A stretch of DNA of 64,000 nucleotides from an uncultured Pelagibacteraceae bacterium (lineage in GTDB: Bacteria; Pseudomonadota; Alphaproteobacteria; Pelagibacterales; Pelagibacteraceae). The DNA is taken from assembly GCA_902560805.1 (NCBI GenBank), contig CACENW010000001.1, forward strand, positions 292,198 through 356,197, written 5' to 3'. Shown here one piece after another: positions 47,905-56,505 of this stretch. Below the pieces are notes generated by a model. That model was not told the origin of the DNA. It made no database searches and saw only the letters and a program-made list of their open reading frames with translations. The number at the start of each line of letters is the position of its first letter. Within the stretch, counting starts at the first letter, position 1. The position numbers and the translations under genes were made by a program.

Positions 47905-48600
47905 TTAAAGTTCAAAATTTGACTTCTTACTATCTTCTAAAAAATTTAAAACTGTTTCTCTTGTTAATTCTGAATATGATTTTCCAAATTTTTCAATTTT
48001 TTCAATTATAAGAGGTGGTATTGTAATTATGTGGCATCCAAGTTGTCTAGCTTGCGTATAATTATATGGCTCTCTAACACTTGCCCATAAAATTTCTACA
48101 TTTTTAAATTTTTTTACAGCTCTTAATGTTTTTTTTAAATTAATTATAGGATCTTTTCCAGCATCTCCTGCTCGTCCTATAAATATTGAAATTATGCATT
48201 TAGTTTTTTTATCAATGCAACTTAATATTTTTTTAACTTGTATAAAATTATATACTGCAGTTATATTAAGTTTAATTTTTTTTTGATTTAATTCCTTAAT
48301 TAAATTGCCAGTAAATTTATTTTTAGAATTAACAACTGGAATTTTTACATATATATTTTTGCCCCATCCAGAGATCTCTAAAGCTTGTTTCTTCATTGAA
48401 ATATAGTCATCTGCAAAAACCTCAAAAGATATAGGTTTATTTTTTGATAACTTAACTAATTTTAATGCATATTGTTTATAATTTTTAGCGCCAGCTTTCC
48501 TCATCAAACTTGGGTTCGTGGTAAAGCCTTTAACTAATTTTTTTTTTGCAAATTTTCTTATTAATTTTTCATCTGCAATGTCACAAAATATTTTTGTCAT
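47905..48600 (-). CDS. tal: Transaldolase (short TalC/FSA-like type)
   Basis: Schiff-base aldolase moving three-carbon units between sugar phosphates. The 231-residue protein has MTKIFCDIADEKLIRKF, GFTTNPSLMRKAG, FEVFADD, the Schiff-base lysine in IYVKIPVVNS near residue 85, LNITAVYNF, FIGRAGDAGKDP and ILWASVREPYN. The length matches the short transaldolase/fructose-6-phosphate aldolase subfamily; which activity dominates cannot be told. With tkt at 38.8 kb it completes the non-oxidative pentose phosphate pathway. It abuts the decayed fcl remnant upstream. Confidence 0.88.
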   Translation of the reverse strand: MTKIFCDIADEKLIRKFAKKKLVKGFTTNPSLMRKAGAKNYKQYALKLVKLSKNKPISFEVFADDYISMKKQALEISGWGKNIYVKIPVVNSKNKFTGNLIKELNQKKIKLNITAVYNFIQVKKILSCIDKKTKCIISIFIGRAGDAGKDPIINLKKTLRAVKKFKNVEILWASVREPYNYTQARQLGCHIITIPPLIIEKIEKFGKSYSELTRETVLNFLEDSKKSNFEL

Positions 48601-48633
48601 TAGTAATAATTTGTATTTTTGAATTAAGTATAA

Positions 48634-48806
48634 TTATTTATACAGGTTATTTTTAATAAAATTATAAATTTTTCTTTGATCTGTCAAATCTAGCTGTTTT
48701 TAATCTTTGATTAGAATATTATACTTTTTTTCTTAGTCTTTAATAACCTAAGTACTGTAGATCTAGCCATTCCATTATGCCCTGCTAAAAAAAATGTTAT
48801 TCTCAA
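48634..48806 (-). pseudogene. fcl: Decayed N-terminal fragment of GDP-L-fucose synthase
   Basis: The minus strand of this otherwise empty gap translates, from TTG at 48806, to residues including FLAGHNGMARSTVLRLLK, matching the GDP-fucose synthase N-terminus (consensus near FVAGHxGMVGSAIVRxL). After about 30 codons a stop appears, and in another frame NILIKD, a stop, then KQLDLTDQRKIYNFIKNN continues the same family sequence (consensus near ELDLTNQxAVxxFF). At least one frameshift, in-frame stops and loss of everything beyond about 60 residues show a dead remnant. The dinucleotide-binding GxxGxxG is also damaged (third glycine is R). It lies between the transaldolase gene and the sugar island. 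Confidence 0.75.
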
Positions 48807-48859
48807 TAAATTAATTTATAGATATTTAATTTTAGGGATATATTTTATGAATTTAATTT

Positions 48860-49699
48860 ATGAATAAAATATTAAAATATGGTTTTTTAGTATTAAAATT
48901 AGTTTTAATTATATTTACAATTTATTATTTAGTTAAAATAATTGATTTAAATTTTTTAAAAAATTCATTATTTTATTATCAAGTAATTTTTATTGTAATA
49001 TTAATAAGATTAATAAAAGTTTTAGTTAACACGGAAAAAATTTTTTATCTTTTAAAAATCCTTGGAAAACAAGGTAAATTTAAAAAAATATTTAATATCT
49101 TATTTTTATCTCAAATATCAACCGCGTTACCAGCCTCAACCATTGCATCAAAAGCTTGGATAGACTCAAGTTTAATAAAGTCTTTTGGTTTAAACTTAAA
49201 TGATTATTTTAAATTTAATTTAATTATACTGGTTTTATCAACAATTATATTTATTTTTTTTTATTTTACTTATACTTATTTAAATACAAATTTGTTAATT
49301 TTTGAATTTATTATATTTTTATTCGCAATTTTAACTTGCTTTAAATTAGAAAAATTTAAAAATTATTTTTTTTGTCTTTCTTTATTTATCGCTAATTTAT
49401 TACTTAACATTTTTATTTCTTTTGTGATTATCTATTATATCAGACCAGATTTATTGGATAACAATTTTTTAAATATTTTTTTATCAAGTCTTATTTCTAT
49501 TTATTTGAATCTAATATCAATTCTACCTTTAAATATTGGATATTCACAAATGGTACATGGTATTACATTTAACTATTTTTCATTACCTCATGGATTGGCT
49601 ATTACAATTGCTACAATTAAACAAATTTGCGATGTTATACTTATTTTAATAACTTTTATTATTTATAAAAATAAATTTTTTTCAAAAAAATTTTTATAA
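48860..49699 (+). CDS. Polytopic membrane protein, possible LPG-synthase-TM/flippase-like family
   Basis: A 279-residue, very hydrophobic inner-membrane protein with about seven helices. The layout and the segments LLKILGKQGKFKKIFNILFLSQ and LPLNIGYSQMVHGITFNYF near residues 70-90 and 230-250 resemble the lysylphosphatidylglycerol-synthase transmembrane (UPF0104) family, often found with glycosyltransferases. The match is weak and composition is extreme (mostly I, L, F, K, N). It opens the sugar island on the plus strand and is convergent with the methyltransferase gene. No function can be assigned. Confidence 0.5.
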   Translation: MNKILKYGFLVLKLVLIIFTIYYLVKIIDLNFLKNSLFYYQVIFIVILIRLIKVLVNTEKIFYLLKILGKQGKFKKIFNILFLSQISTALPASTIASKAWIDSSLIKSFGLNLNDYFKFNLIILVLSTIIFIFFYFTYTYLNTNLLIFEFIIFLFAILTCFKLEKFKNYFFCLSLFIANLLLNIFISFVIIYYIRPDLLDNNFLNIFLSSLISIYLNLISILPLNIGYSQMVHGITFNYFSLPHGLAITIATIKQICDVILILITFIIYKNKFFSKKFL

Positions 49700-49709
49700 A
49701 AAAAATAAA

Positions 49710-50441
49710 TTATTTTATTCCAATTATGCCTATAAAATTAAACCATTTAAAGAAAACATCATTTTTCTTAAAGCCAATCTCATTTAACTGTAAATTGATT
49801 TCATTTGCACTAAGTAGATTCATGCTTGATCTTAATAATTTAGACTTGTTTAATATTTGTGCTGGATTTAAGTGTTTTTGAAGTTTAAAATCGAAATAAA
49901 CTTGATTGAATATATCCTCAAAAGCTGAGTTGGAAGATCTTATTTTATCAACAAAAATAAATCCCCCACCTTTGTTTAGTGATTTATATATTATTTTAAT
50001 TAGTTGTTTTCTCTGTTTGAAATTCAAAAAAGGAAAAGTCAAAATAGACAATACTAAGTCATTGTTTTTAAGATTTTTAATTTTAGTTAAATCTTTTTTA
50101 TCATAAATTATTTTTAAATTTTTATTATTAATTTTTTTATTTTTTTTTTTAGCAATTTCTAACATTTTAGAACTTTGATCAATTCCAATTAATTCAATTT
50201 TGTTATTTAATTTCAAGTTAGCTATTTTGTTTATAGTTTCTCCTGTTGAACAACCTAAATCATACATTCTTGTTTTTTCTTTTAAAAACCATTCACTTAA
50301 AGACACAACATAATTTTGAATATCCACATAATGTGGAACAGATTTGATTACATGACTATCAAAGTTTTTGGAAACTTTACTATTAAATTTCCAAGTGTTC
50401 TCTATTGCAATTAAGTTTTTATCAAGTGTTACTTTGCTCAA
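49710..50441 (-). CDS. Class I SAM-dependent methyltransferase (CmoA-like fold)
   Basis: A 243-residue soluble methyltransferase. Motif I is TRMYDLGCSTGETINKIA near residues 70-87, followed by IELIGIDQSSKMLEIAKKK (motif II) and a NDLVLSILTFPF segment. The later KIIYKSLNKGGGFIFVDKI and FNQVYFDFKLQKH are reminiscent of CmoA-type enzymes. Context, within a sugar cluster and divergent from a TylF-type methyltransferase, suggests a metabolite or glycan substrate, but this is uncertain. Confidence 0.7.
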   Translation of the reverse strand: MSKVTLDKNLIAIENTWKFNSKVSKNFDSHVIKSVPHYVDIQNYVVSLSEWFLKEKTRMYDLGCSTGETINKIANLKLNNKIELIGIDQSSKMLEIAKKKNKKINNKNLKIIYDKKDLTKIKNLKNNDLVLSILTFPFLNFKQRKQLIKIIYKSLNKGGGFIFVDKIRSSNSAFEDIFNQVYFDFKLQKHLNPAQILNKSKLLRSSMNLLSANEINLQLNEIGFKKNDVFFKWFNFIGIIGIK

Positions 50442-50482
50442 AAAAATATTTATGTTAAATATAAGGCTCAGATATAAACTTT

Positions 50483-51226
50483 ATGATACAAAATACAATA
50501 AATTATTTTTTGGGTATTCTTGGCTTTAAAATTGCAAAAAAATTAAATCACTCTATTCTAAAAAAAACATTTTTGGAGAGATTTGAATCTTGTAAAAATT
50601 TAAGTTCCAAGAAAGTAGAATTTTTTTTAACTTTAGAAAATATTTTAGATTACTTGGTAAGTAATAAAATAGATGGCGAAATTGTTGAGTGTGGTGTATT
50701 TAAGGGTGCAAATTGCAGATTTATATGTGATTATTTAAAAACTAACGGTCTTGAAGACAAAAAAATTTACTTATACGATACATTCGAAGGTATGCCTAGA
50801 GCATCATCTGAAGATATAAATATAAATTCAAAAAAAAATTATAATGAATTTCTAGATAATAATTCTAAAAGTTCCAGTTTAAAGAATTTTTATAGATATG
50901 AAAATATAAATAATGTGGAAAAAAATTTGCTTTCTACGAATTATGATAAAAATAAAATTTTCTTTATAAAGGGGCTCGTAGAAGAGACAATACCAAAGAA
51001 AATTCCTGAAAAAATATGTTTACTTATCTTAGACACTGATTATTACAAATCAACTAAACATGAATTAAATCACCTATATCCACTATTAATAAAAGGAGGC
51101 ATAATAATTATTGATGATTATGGAACTTGGTCAGGTGTAAAAAAAGCTGTAGATGAATATTTTGATCATTTAAATGATTTTAAATCTTTCATAGATCATA
51201 AAACGATATTTTTAATTAAAAGTTAA
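50483..51226 (+). CDS. TylF/MycF-family sugar O-methyltransferase
   Basis: A 247-residue methyltransferase related to macrocin O-methyltransferases. It has GEIVECGVFKGANCRFICDY (SAM-binding), IYLYDTFEGMPRASSED and ICLLILDTDYYKSTKHEL, then GGIIIIDDYGTWSGVKKAVDEYF with the acidic metal-binding residues. Such enzymes methylate hydroxyls of sugars on antibiotics or polysaccharides. In this island it probably methylates a surface sugar. It diverges from the CmoA-like methyltransferase by 41 bases and is convergent with the polytopic protein gene. Confidence 0.85.
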   Translation: MIQNTINYFLGILGFKIAKKLNHSILKKTFLERFESCKNLSSKKVEFFLTLENILDYLVSNKIDGEIVECGVFKGANCRFICDYLKTNGLEDKKIYLYDTFEGMPRASSEDININSKKNYNEFLDNNSKSSSLKNFYRYENINNVEKNLLSTNYDKNKIFFIKGLVEETIPKKIPEKICLLILDTDYYKSTKHELNHLYPLLIKGGIIIIDDYGTWSGVKKAVDEYFDHLNDFKSFIDHKTIFLIKS

Positions 51227-51235
51227 TAAAAAAAA

Positions 51236-52297
51236 TTAAATTATTTTTTTAGTATTCATTAATTTTGTGAAACAATAACTTGAAATCATTATTATAAATG
51301 GCCAAATATATAGCCTGTAACGTAAATCATAGTCAATGAACGTAAGTATTATGAAAATTGAAATAACAGATAAACATCCAAAAGAAAAATTTAAAAAACT
51401 TCTATTAAATTTATTTTTTGAATAAATAAAAGTAATTATGGGTAAAAATATAAATGTAAAATAAACCACTTTGTAGAGTTTATGTATAAATGAATATTGC
51501 TCGAAATATATAGAAAATAAACTGATAAATCTTAAAAAATAAATTTTAAATATTGAAAAAAAATTTTCAAATTCAATATAATATCTATCATCTACTATGT
51601 TGCCATCATAAAGGGTTTCAATAAAGATATAATTTATAACATTAAATATATAAAAATTTAAGTTATAATCAAAATAAATCATAATAAAAAAAATTGATAT
51701 AAGAAGAATATAAAATGAAGAATAAAGTGAAAAAAACAGAAAGTTTTTTCTCTTTTTGTAAAAAAACAAAAATAATAAGATAAATAATATAAAAACTGAC
51801 TGAGGTTTTAAAAGTAAAGCAAGCAAAAATATCAAGATTGAGTAAGTGTATCTATTTTTAAGAAAATAATAGGCACTCATCATCATAAGTGAAATCAATA
51901 ATAAATCAGTTAATGCAAATCTTGTCCATTGCAACATCTCAAAATTAAAAAAAAATAAAGCTAAATAAAAGAAATATTGAATATAATTTTCAAACTTGAT
52001 GTTAAAATGAAATAAAATTTTTTTTGAATAAATCAAAATTAAAAAAAATGATACCAGATTTAAACATTTGTAGTAAAATTCAAAATTATTAGTTAATGAA
52101 ATAAATTTAAAAACTAAGTAAGAAACCAAATAAAGTGGTTCCTCTACTTCAATTATAGAGCCTATATTTGAAATATTTTTTGATACTCTTAAAAAGGTTT
52201 TTGAGTCTGGTGACAATTGTAGTTCGGTAAAAAGAATTAAAGTAAATGATAAAAAAGTAATTAAAATAAATAAGATTTTATTTTCATATTTAAGCAT
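51236..52297 (-). CDS. Polytopic membrane protein, EpsG- or GT-C-like
   Basis: A 353-residue inner-membrane protein with about ten hydrophobic helices. The region after the first helix reads LSPDSKTFL and then EEPLYLVSYLVFKF near residues 30-65, reminiscent of EpsG-type polymerases and GT-C membrane glycosyltransferases. No catalytic motif is certain. Composition is dominated by F, I, L and Y. It is the last gene of the minus-strand sugar block and lies 6 bases after the 2OG-oxygenase gene. A role in assembling a surface glycan is inferred from context only. Confidence 0.5.
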   Translation of the reverse strand: MLKYENKILFILITFLSFTLILFTELQLSPDSKTFLRVSKNISNIGSIIEVEEPLYLVSYLVFKFISLTNNFEFYYKCLNLVSFFLILIYSKKILFHFNIKFENYIQYFFYLALFFFNFEMLQWTRFALTDLLLISLMMMSAYYFLKNRYTYSILIFLLALLLKPQSVFILFILLFLFFYKKRKNFLFFSLYSSFYILLISIFFIMIYFDYNLNFYIFNVINYIFIETLYDGNIVDDRYYIEFENFFSIFKIYFLRFISLFSIYFEQYSFIHKLYKVVYFTFIFLPIITFIYSKNKFNRSFLNFSFGCLSVISIFIILTFIDYDLRYRLYIWPFIIMISSYCFTKLMNTKKII

Positions 52298-52303
52298 ATT
52301 ATA

Positions 52304-53110
52304 TTATTTATAGTTTTGTATTAACTTCCAAATTTTTTTGTTAGTACTTGTAAACCCACCATAAATAAATTTTCTCCAGCCCTTTGCATCAATAATTTTT
52401 GATACGGAATGATAAGATTTTTCATTGGATAAAAAAAATACAGCTTTATTTTTTTTTGGCTCAATAGATTTAATTATATTAAATTTTTCGTCGTTAATTA
52501 AAAAGTTGCCGCCAGTCCCTCCAATATTTTCTTGATCCTCTAAATAAACAAGAAATGCCAATATTGTACCATCACTATCTCTGTGAGGATCTCTAAAATA
52601 CCCATTAGATGCGCTAGAAATATCAAATCTTAAATACAAACTATGATCGTTGACATTGTAATTATAAATTAAATTTTTTGTTTTTTTTTTAAAAAAATCA
52701 AAAAAATTTGTATTTGGAATTCTTTGAGTAATTTCTTTTAAAAAATAAGATATATTAAATTTTAACCAATTCTTTTTATAAAAATTATTATGATAATTAA
52801 AAGCATAGAGTTTTTGATTTTGTTCCTTATTTTCCAATAATAAATTTAGTATATCTTCATAAAATTCGTACTTGTTTATTCTATTATAGAATTCGAACCA
52901 AAAATTATTTTGCTTTAAATAATCATAAAAATTAGGATTATCATTTGACAAAAATCTTCTATTTACCATCGTTTTTTTAAAATTTATGATTTGTTCTTTT
53001 TTAGGAAATTCATTTAAAATATTTTGTAAAAATATTTGATCAAAAAAATTTTCTATAACAATAAATGGAAATGGATAATCATATTTATCGTACTTTGTTA
53101 AATTTATCAT
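52304..53110 (-). CDS. 2-oxoglutarate/Fe(II)-dependent oxygenase
   Basis: A 268-residue prolyl-hydroxylase-like oxygenase. The iron ligands are HRD in FRDPHRDSDGTILAFLVYL near residue 178 and the distal histidine in KSYHSVSKI near 238, followed by the 2OG arginine in GWRKFIYGGF near 249. GTGGNFLIND marks the core sheet. It starts YDYPFPFIVIENFF, a common opening in this group. Located among glycosyltransferases, it may modify a sugar or lipid-linked intermediate; the substrate is not evident. Confidence 0.8.
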   Translation of the reverse strand: MINLTKYDKYDYPFPFIVIENFFDQIFLQNILNEFPKKEQIINFKKTMVNRRFLSNDNPNFYDYLKQNNFWFEFYNRINKYEFYEDILNLLLENKEQNQKLYAFNYHNNFYKKNWLKFNISYFLKEITQRIPNTNFFDFFKKKTKNLIYNYNVNDHSLYLRFDISSASNGYFRDPHRDSDGTILAFLVYLEDQENIGGTGGNFLINDEKFNIIKSIEPKKNKAVFFLSNEKSYHSVSKIIDAKGWRKFIYGGFTSTNKKIWKLIQNYK

Positions 53111-53116
53111 ACTTAT

Positions 53117-53890
53117 TTAATAATTAGTTATCTTATAAATTAAAACAATGAATACAGATAAAAACAGATGCAAAAATGAAAGAAATATATTTCTATTATA
53201 CCTTCTCATAGTTAAAAATTTTTCATGAAATTGTTTCAATGAATGATTGTGAGACAAGCTGTTATTGTGTCTTCTAAAATATGATAGATTTTCTTTAATT
53301 TTAAGGGGTTTAGAAATATTAATCATTCTTAACCACATATCGTAATCCATATTGTAATTCAATTTTTCACTAAAATTTCCTACTTTTTTAAAAAATGTTT
53401 TTCTCCAATAAACAGATGGTTGGGAAATAATATTATTTATACATAATAAATTGAAATTAATTCTGGTAAATAAATTTTTTTTGTAAATATTTATAGCTTT
53501 ATTCAAAAAATTTTTGTTACCAATATTTTCGCAAAGACCTATAATCCACTCATAATTAGGCAAACTTTCAAAATTTTTTTTTATTTTAAATAATGCATCA
53601 AAAGCAAGCATATCGTCACTATTTAAATAAGTTAAATATTTTCCTTTGGCTTTTTGAAAACCAGAATTCAATGCTTTCGAAAGTCCTATTTGATCATTTA
53701 AAACTATTTTAGAAATATTTTTTTGTTCAAAATTATTTATAATTTCGATTGTTCTATCAGTAGATCCCCCGTCTGAAAAAATACATTCTATATTTATCTC
53801 CTGATTTTGTTTTCTTATTGAGTCTAAAGTTTTTTCAAGGAATTTTTCACTGTTTAAAGTCGGAATTACTATAGAGAAATCTACTTGCAC
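53117..53890 (-). CDS. Family 2 glycosyltransferase (WcaA-like)
   Basis: A 257-residue GT-A enzyme that transfers a nucleotide-activated sugar. It shows FSIVIPTLNSEKFLEKTLDSI at the N-terminus, FSDGGSTDRTIEII (nucleotide-binding), KGKYLTYLNSDDML (DxD-like metal site) and KLNYNMDYDMWLRM (catalytic base region), then a C-terminal hydrophobic helix (IFLSFLHLFLSVFIVLIYKI) that may anchor it. Donor and acceptor are unknown. It is 2 bases after the DUF2304 gene. Confidence 0.88.
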   Translation of the reverse strand: MQVDFSIVIPTLNSEKFLEKTLDSIRKQNQEINIECIFSDGGSTDRTIEIINNFEQKNISKIVLNDQIGLSKALNSGFQKAKGKYLTYLNSDDMLAFDALFKIKKNFESLPNYEWIIGLCENIGNKNFLNKAINIYKKNLFTRINFNLLCINNIISQPSVYWRKTFFKKVGNFSEKLNYNMDYDMWLRMINISKPLKIKENLSYFRRHNNSLSHNHSLKQFHEKFLTMRRYNRNIFLSFLHLFLSVFIVLIYKITNY

Positions 53891-53892
53891 AG

Positions 53893-54225
53893 TTAATCTT
53901 CTTTATCATTTTTTTTTGATAAATTATCTATTTGAGTTTTAATAACTATATCTTCGAGTTTATTATTTAAATCACTTATTTTTTTCAAAAGACTTAGAAT
54001 TAAAAATAAAAATATTAAAAAAGTTGCAAATATTAAAAAATTGACTGGACTAATTATTCCAATGTAATTTGAGATTGATCTTATAAAATCTATATTTAAA
54101 CTAGCAATTGATAAAATTAGTAAAATTATAAGCCAAATTAGAGTATTCTCTAATCTTACGAACTTTTTCTTAACAAGATATATTGGTAAGATAAATAAAA
54201 AAATTGTTGCTATGTATTTAATCAT
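53893..54225 (-). CDS. DUF2304 small membrane protein
   Basis: A 110-residue protein with three hydrophobic helices (about residues 3-18, 29-47 and 58-80) and a charged coiled-coil-like tail (KISDLNNKLEDIVIKTQ). This matches DUF2304 proteins, which commonly sit next to a family 2 glycosyltransferase as here, where it overlaps the upstream one by 4 bases. A role as membrane partner of that transferase is likely but not proven. Confidence 0.75.
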   Translation of the reverse strand: MIKYIATIFLFILPIYLVKKKFVRLENTLIWLIILLILSIASLNIDFIRSISNYIGIISPVNFLIFATFLIFLFLILSLLKKISDLNNKLEDIVIKTQIDNLSKKNDKED

Positions 54226-54902
54226 TTTTTGTTCATTATATAATTTAAAATATATAAAAAAGTAACAAGTATAAAATCTAAGCCTTTAAAATAATTTAAA
54301 CTAGAATCTCCATAATATCTTCTTCTTTGATCAATATTGATCGTTTGATGTGTTAATTTTTTTGCACATAATTCAATAATTATTTGAGGCTCAGGATAAT
54401 TAATGAGATTAGTTTTTGATATAACTTTCATAGATTCATAATTTAAACCCATCATACCACAATTATAATCATTAAATTTTAAATTAAATAATTTATTTAT
54501 AAAAAAATTTAATATTTTTTTAGAAAATATTTTAAAAAACTTCTCTTTATAAAATATGTTTCGTTGACCTATAACAAAATCTTTATGTTTTAGTATAGAA
54601 AACATATTTTCTAAATATATTGGATTGTGTTCACCATCAGAGTCTATTCGACATATATTTTCATAATTATTTTTAATTGCAAAATTAATTGCCATTCTCA
54701 TACAATGACCAATACCAAAATTATTTTTCAAATTAATAATAATTATTTTTAAGAATTTTGACTTAAATTCTAAAATATTTTCCGAACCATCATTTATTAT
54801 TAAAATATCGAAATTATAATCATTTAATTTATAAATCTCATTTAAAACTTTTTCACAATTTTTAGTATCGTTATAACAAGGTATGAATAATAAATTTTTC
54901 AA
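54222..54902 (-). CDS. Family 2 glycosyltransferase (dolichol-phosphate-mannose-synthase-like)
   Basis: A 226-residue GT-A enzyme with NLLFIPCYNDTKNCEKVLNEI, DILIINDGSEN, NFGIGHCMRMAINFAIKNNY and CRIDSDGEHNP (DxD). The layout, with a predicted C-terminal hydrophobic stretch (FKGLDFILVTFLYILNYIM), resembles polyprenyl-phosphate sugar synthases. Its gene overlaps DUF2304, a typical pairing. Donor sugar is unknown. Confidence 0.85.
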   Translation of the reverse strand: MKNLLFIPCYNDTKNCEKVLNEIYKLNDYNFDILIINDGSENILEFKSKFLKIIIINLKNNFGIGHCMRMAINFAIKNNYENICRIDSDGEHNPIYLENMFSILKHKDFVIGQRNIFYKEKFFKIFSKKILNFFINKLFNLKFNDYNCGMMGLNYESMKVISKTNLINYPEPQIIIELCAKKLTHQTINIDQRRRYYGDSSLNYFKGLDFILVTFLYILNYIMNKK

Positions 54903-54910
54903 TTTAATTA

Positions 54911-55663
54911 CTAAATATTTTTATTAAGAATTTTTTTTGCTAATATAAGATCTTTTTTTGTATCAATTGCCAGTTGAGATCCTTTTCCATGTATCATTTT
55001 AATATTTATTCCTTTTTCTAGAAATCTCAGAATTTCAATATCTTCATAATTCTCTAGTTCTGTTTTTGTATTATTTTTTCCAAATTTACGAAGTATTTCT
55101 TTTGTAAAACCATAAACACATATTTGTTTGTAACTTTTATTAAAATGATATTTTTTACTAGAAGGAATTGGAGCCCTAGAAATATATATTAATTCTTTTT
55201 TTTCATTTAATACTACTTTAGGAACCGACTTAGAAAAGAAATCCTCTTTTTTTGTAATTTTACCAAAACAATTAATAACTGAGTATTTCTTTTTTTTAAT
55301 TTCTTTACAAACATTAATAATGTTTTCTGGATCTAAAAAAATTTCATCTGCTTGTACATTGATAATATATTTTTTTTTTAATTTTTTAGATGCTTCACTT
55401 ATTCTATCTGTCCCTGTCAAACATTTTTGTGAAGTTCTAATAAATTTAATTTTTTTTTCTATACAAAATTTTTGAATTTTAATGTCTGGTGTTGCTACAA
55501 AAATAATCCTCTCATCTACTTTTTTTTTACAAAGATTATAAACATGCTCTAAAATTGTAATACCATTTATTTTTTTCAAAACTTTATTTGGTAACCTAGT
55601 TGATTTAGTTCTCGCAGGAATTATTAAAGAAAAATTTTTATTATAAAATTTTTTACTATTCAT
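54911..55663 (-). CDS. CMP-sugar synthetase, KdsB-like cytidylyltransferase
   Basis: A 250-residue nucleotidyltransferase that activates an acidic sugar with CTP. It has FSLIIPARTKSTRLPNKVL, ILEHVYNLCKK, CLTGTDRISEA, YIINVQADEIFLDP (DxD-like acidic site) and a YGFTKEILRKF segment, all found in 3-deoxy-manno-octulosonate cytidylyltransferases. A housekeeping kdsB for lipid A core may exist elsewhere, so this copy could make a CMP-activated eight- or nine-carbon sugar for the surface glycan. It lies 8 bases from the next glycosyltransferase gene. Confidence 0.82.
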   Translation of the reverse strand: MNSKKFYNKNFSLIIPARTKSTRLPNKVLKKINGITILEHVYNLCKKKVDERIIFVATPDIKIQKFCIEKKIKFIRTSQKCLTGTDRISEASKKLKKKYIINVQADEIFLDPENIINVCKEIKKKKYSVINCFGKITKKEDFFSKSVPKVVLNEKKELIYISRAPIPSSKKYHFNKSYKQICVYGFTKEILRKFGKNNTKTELENYEDIEILRFLEKGINIKMIHGKGSQLAIDTKKDLILAKKILNKNI

Positions 55664-55668
55664 GAGAA

Positions 55669-56496
55669 TTAAATATATTTCATTTTTTTGTTATTTTCTT
55701 TAAAAAATATATTTGTTAATACTGGATTATCTTTTGCTTTTCTTTTTACTCTTAAAATGATGTTACTTGATGATTTTGCTAAACATTTTTTCCTAATTCT
55801 AAAAGACCAACTAACATCCTCACCTTCTTTATTATCTAAAAAGTCTGAAAATAACTTTTTGCAGATAAAGTTTTTTTTAAAGATATATGTGGTCCCATGA
55901 AAATACATGTAACTAGAATTTTTCAAATTATATGAGGCAAATGACTTACCAACACTAGGTAAATCAATGTACATCCAATCGAGATATCTTTTTTTATCTG
56001 TTGTAAGTAACCTTGGGCAAATAAGGTCATAAATTTCAATTTCTTTATTTAAATTTTGCAGATCAATTTTTATTGGTATTGTGTAATCTAGTGTCATAAA
56101 AATATTACGATATTTGCACTTTGATATTCCTAAATTTCTTTTAAATCCTAAAGTAAAATTGGATGAATTTAAATTAACGATTTTAATTTTATTTTTATTT
56201 AATATTTTAATTTTCGAGTAATCACAAATAACTATAATTTCATATTTTGTTTTTTTGAATTTTTTTTTATAACTAAGGATATTTCCTAAAATTTTTTTGT
56301 CTAAAGTTGTAGTTAAAAAAACTAAAGACCAACCCTTTAAATTTTTTTTACTAAAATTGAGTTTAAATCTGTTTTTAAGAAAGAAATTTTTTAATTTCCA
56401 AATATTTTCTCTAAAATAAAAAACAAACGTAATACTTAAAAACTTTTGTGCAAAATAATTATAAGTAAGAAAAGATATTATTTTATCAAAATTCAC
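55669..56496 (-). CDS. Probable divergent GT-A glycosyltransferase
   Basis: A 275-residue protein without strong motifs. YEIIVICDYSKIKIL, LNSSNFTLGFKRNLGISKCKY and IFMTLDYTIPI have the pattern of a GT-A fold: nucleotide-binding strands, then an acidic LDYT in place of DxD. HGTTYIFKKNF and GEDVSWSFRIRKKC would correspond to acceptor and catalytic regions. It starts 9 bases after the pntB stop and so may be read through from the transhydrogenase operon. Family assignment is tentative. Confidence 0.65.
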   Translation of the reverse strand: MNFDKIISFLTYNYFAQKFLSITFVFYFRENIWKLKNFFLKNRFKLNFSKKNLKGWSLVFLTTTLDKKILGNILSYKKKFKKTKYEIIVICDYSKIKILNKNKIKIVNLNSSNFTLGFKRNLGISKCKYRNIFMTLDYTIPIKIDLQNLNKEIEIYDLICPRLLTTDKKRYLDWMYIDLPSVGKSFASYNLKNSSYMYFHGTTYIFKKNFICKKLFSDFLDNKEGEDVSWSFRIRKKCLAKSSSNIILRVKRKAKDNPVLTNIFFKENNKKMKYI

Positions 56497-56505
56497 AATA
56501 GATTA

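Noticed and set aside
48860..56496. A defence or toxin-antitoxin system in the accessory island
   Set aside because: I looked for nucleases, helicases, reverse transcriptases, toxin/antitoxin pairs, restriction genes and CRISPR repeats. The genes are methyltransferases of small-molecule type, glycan enzymes and membrane proteins.
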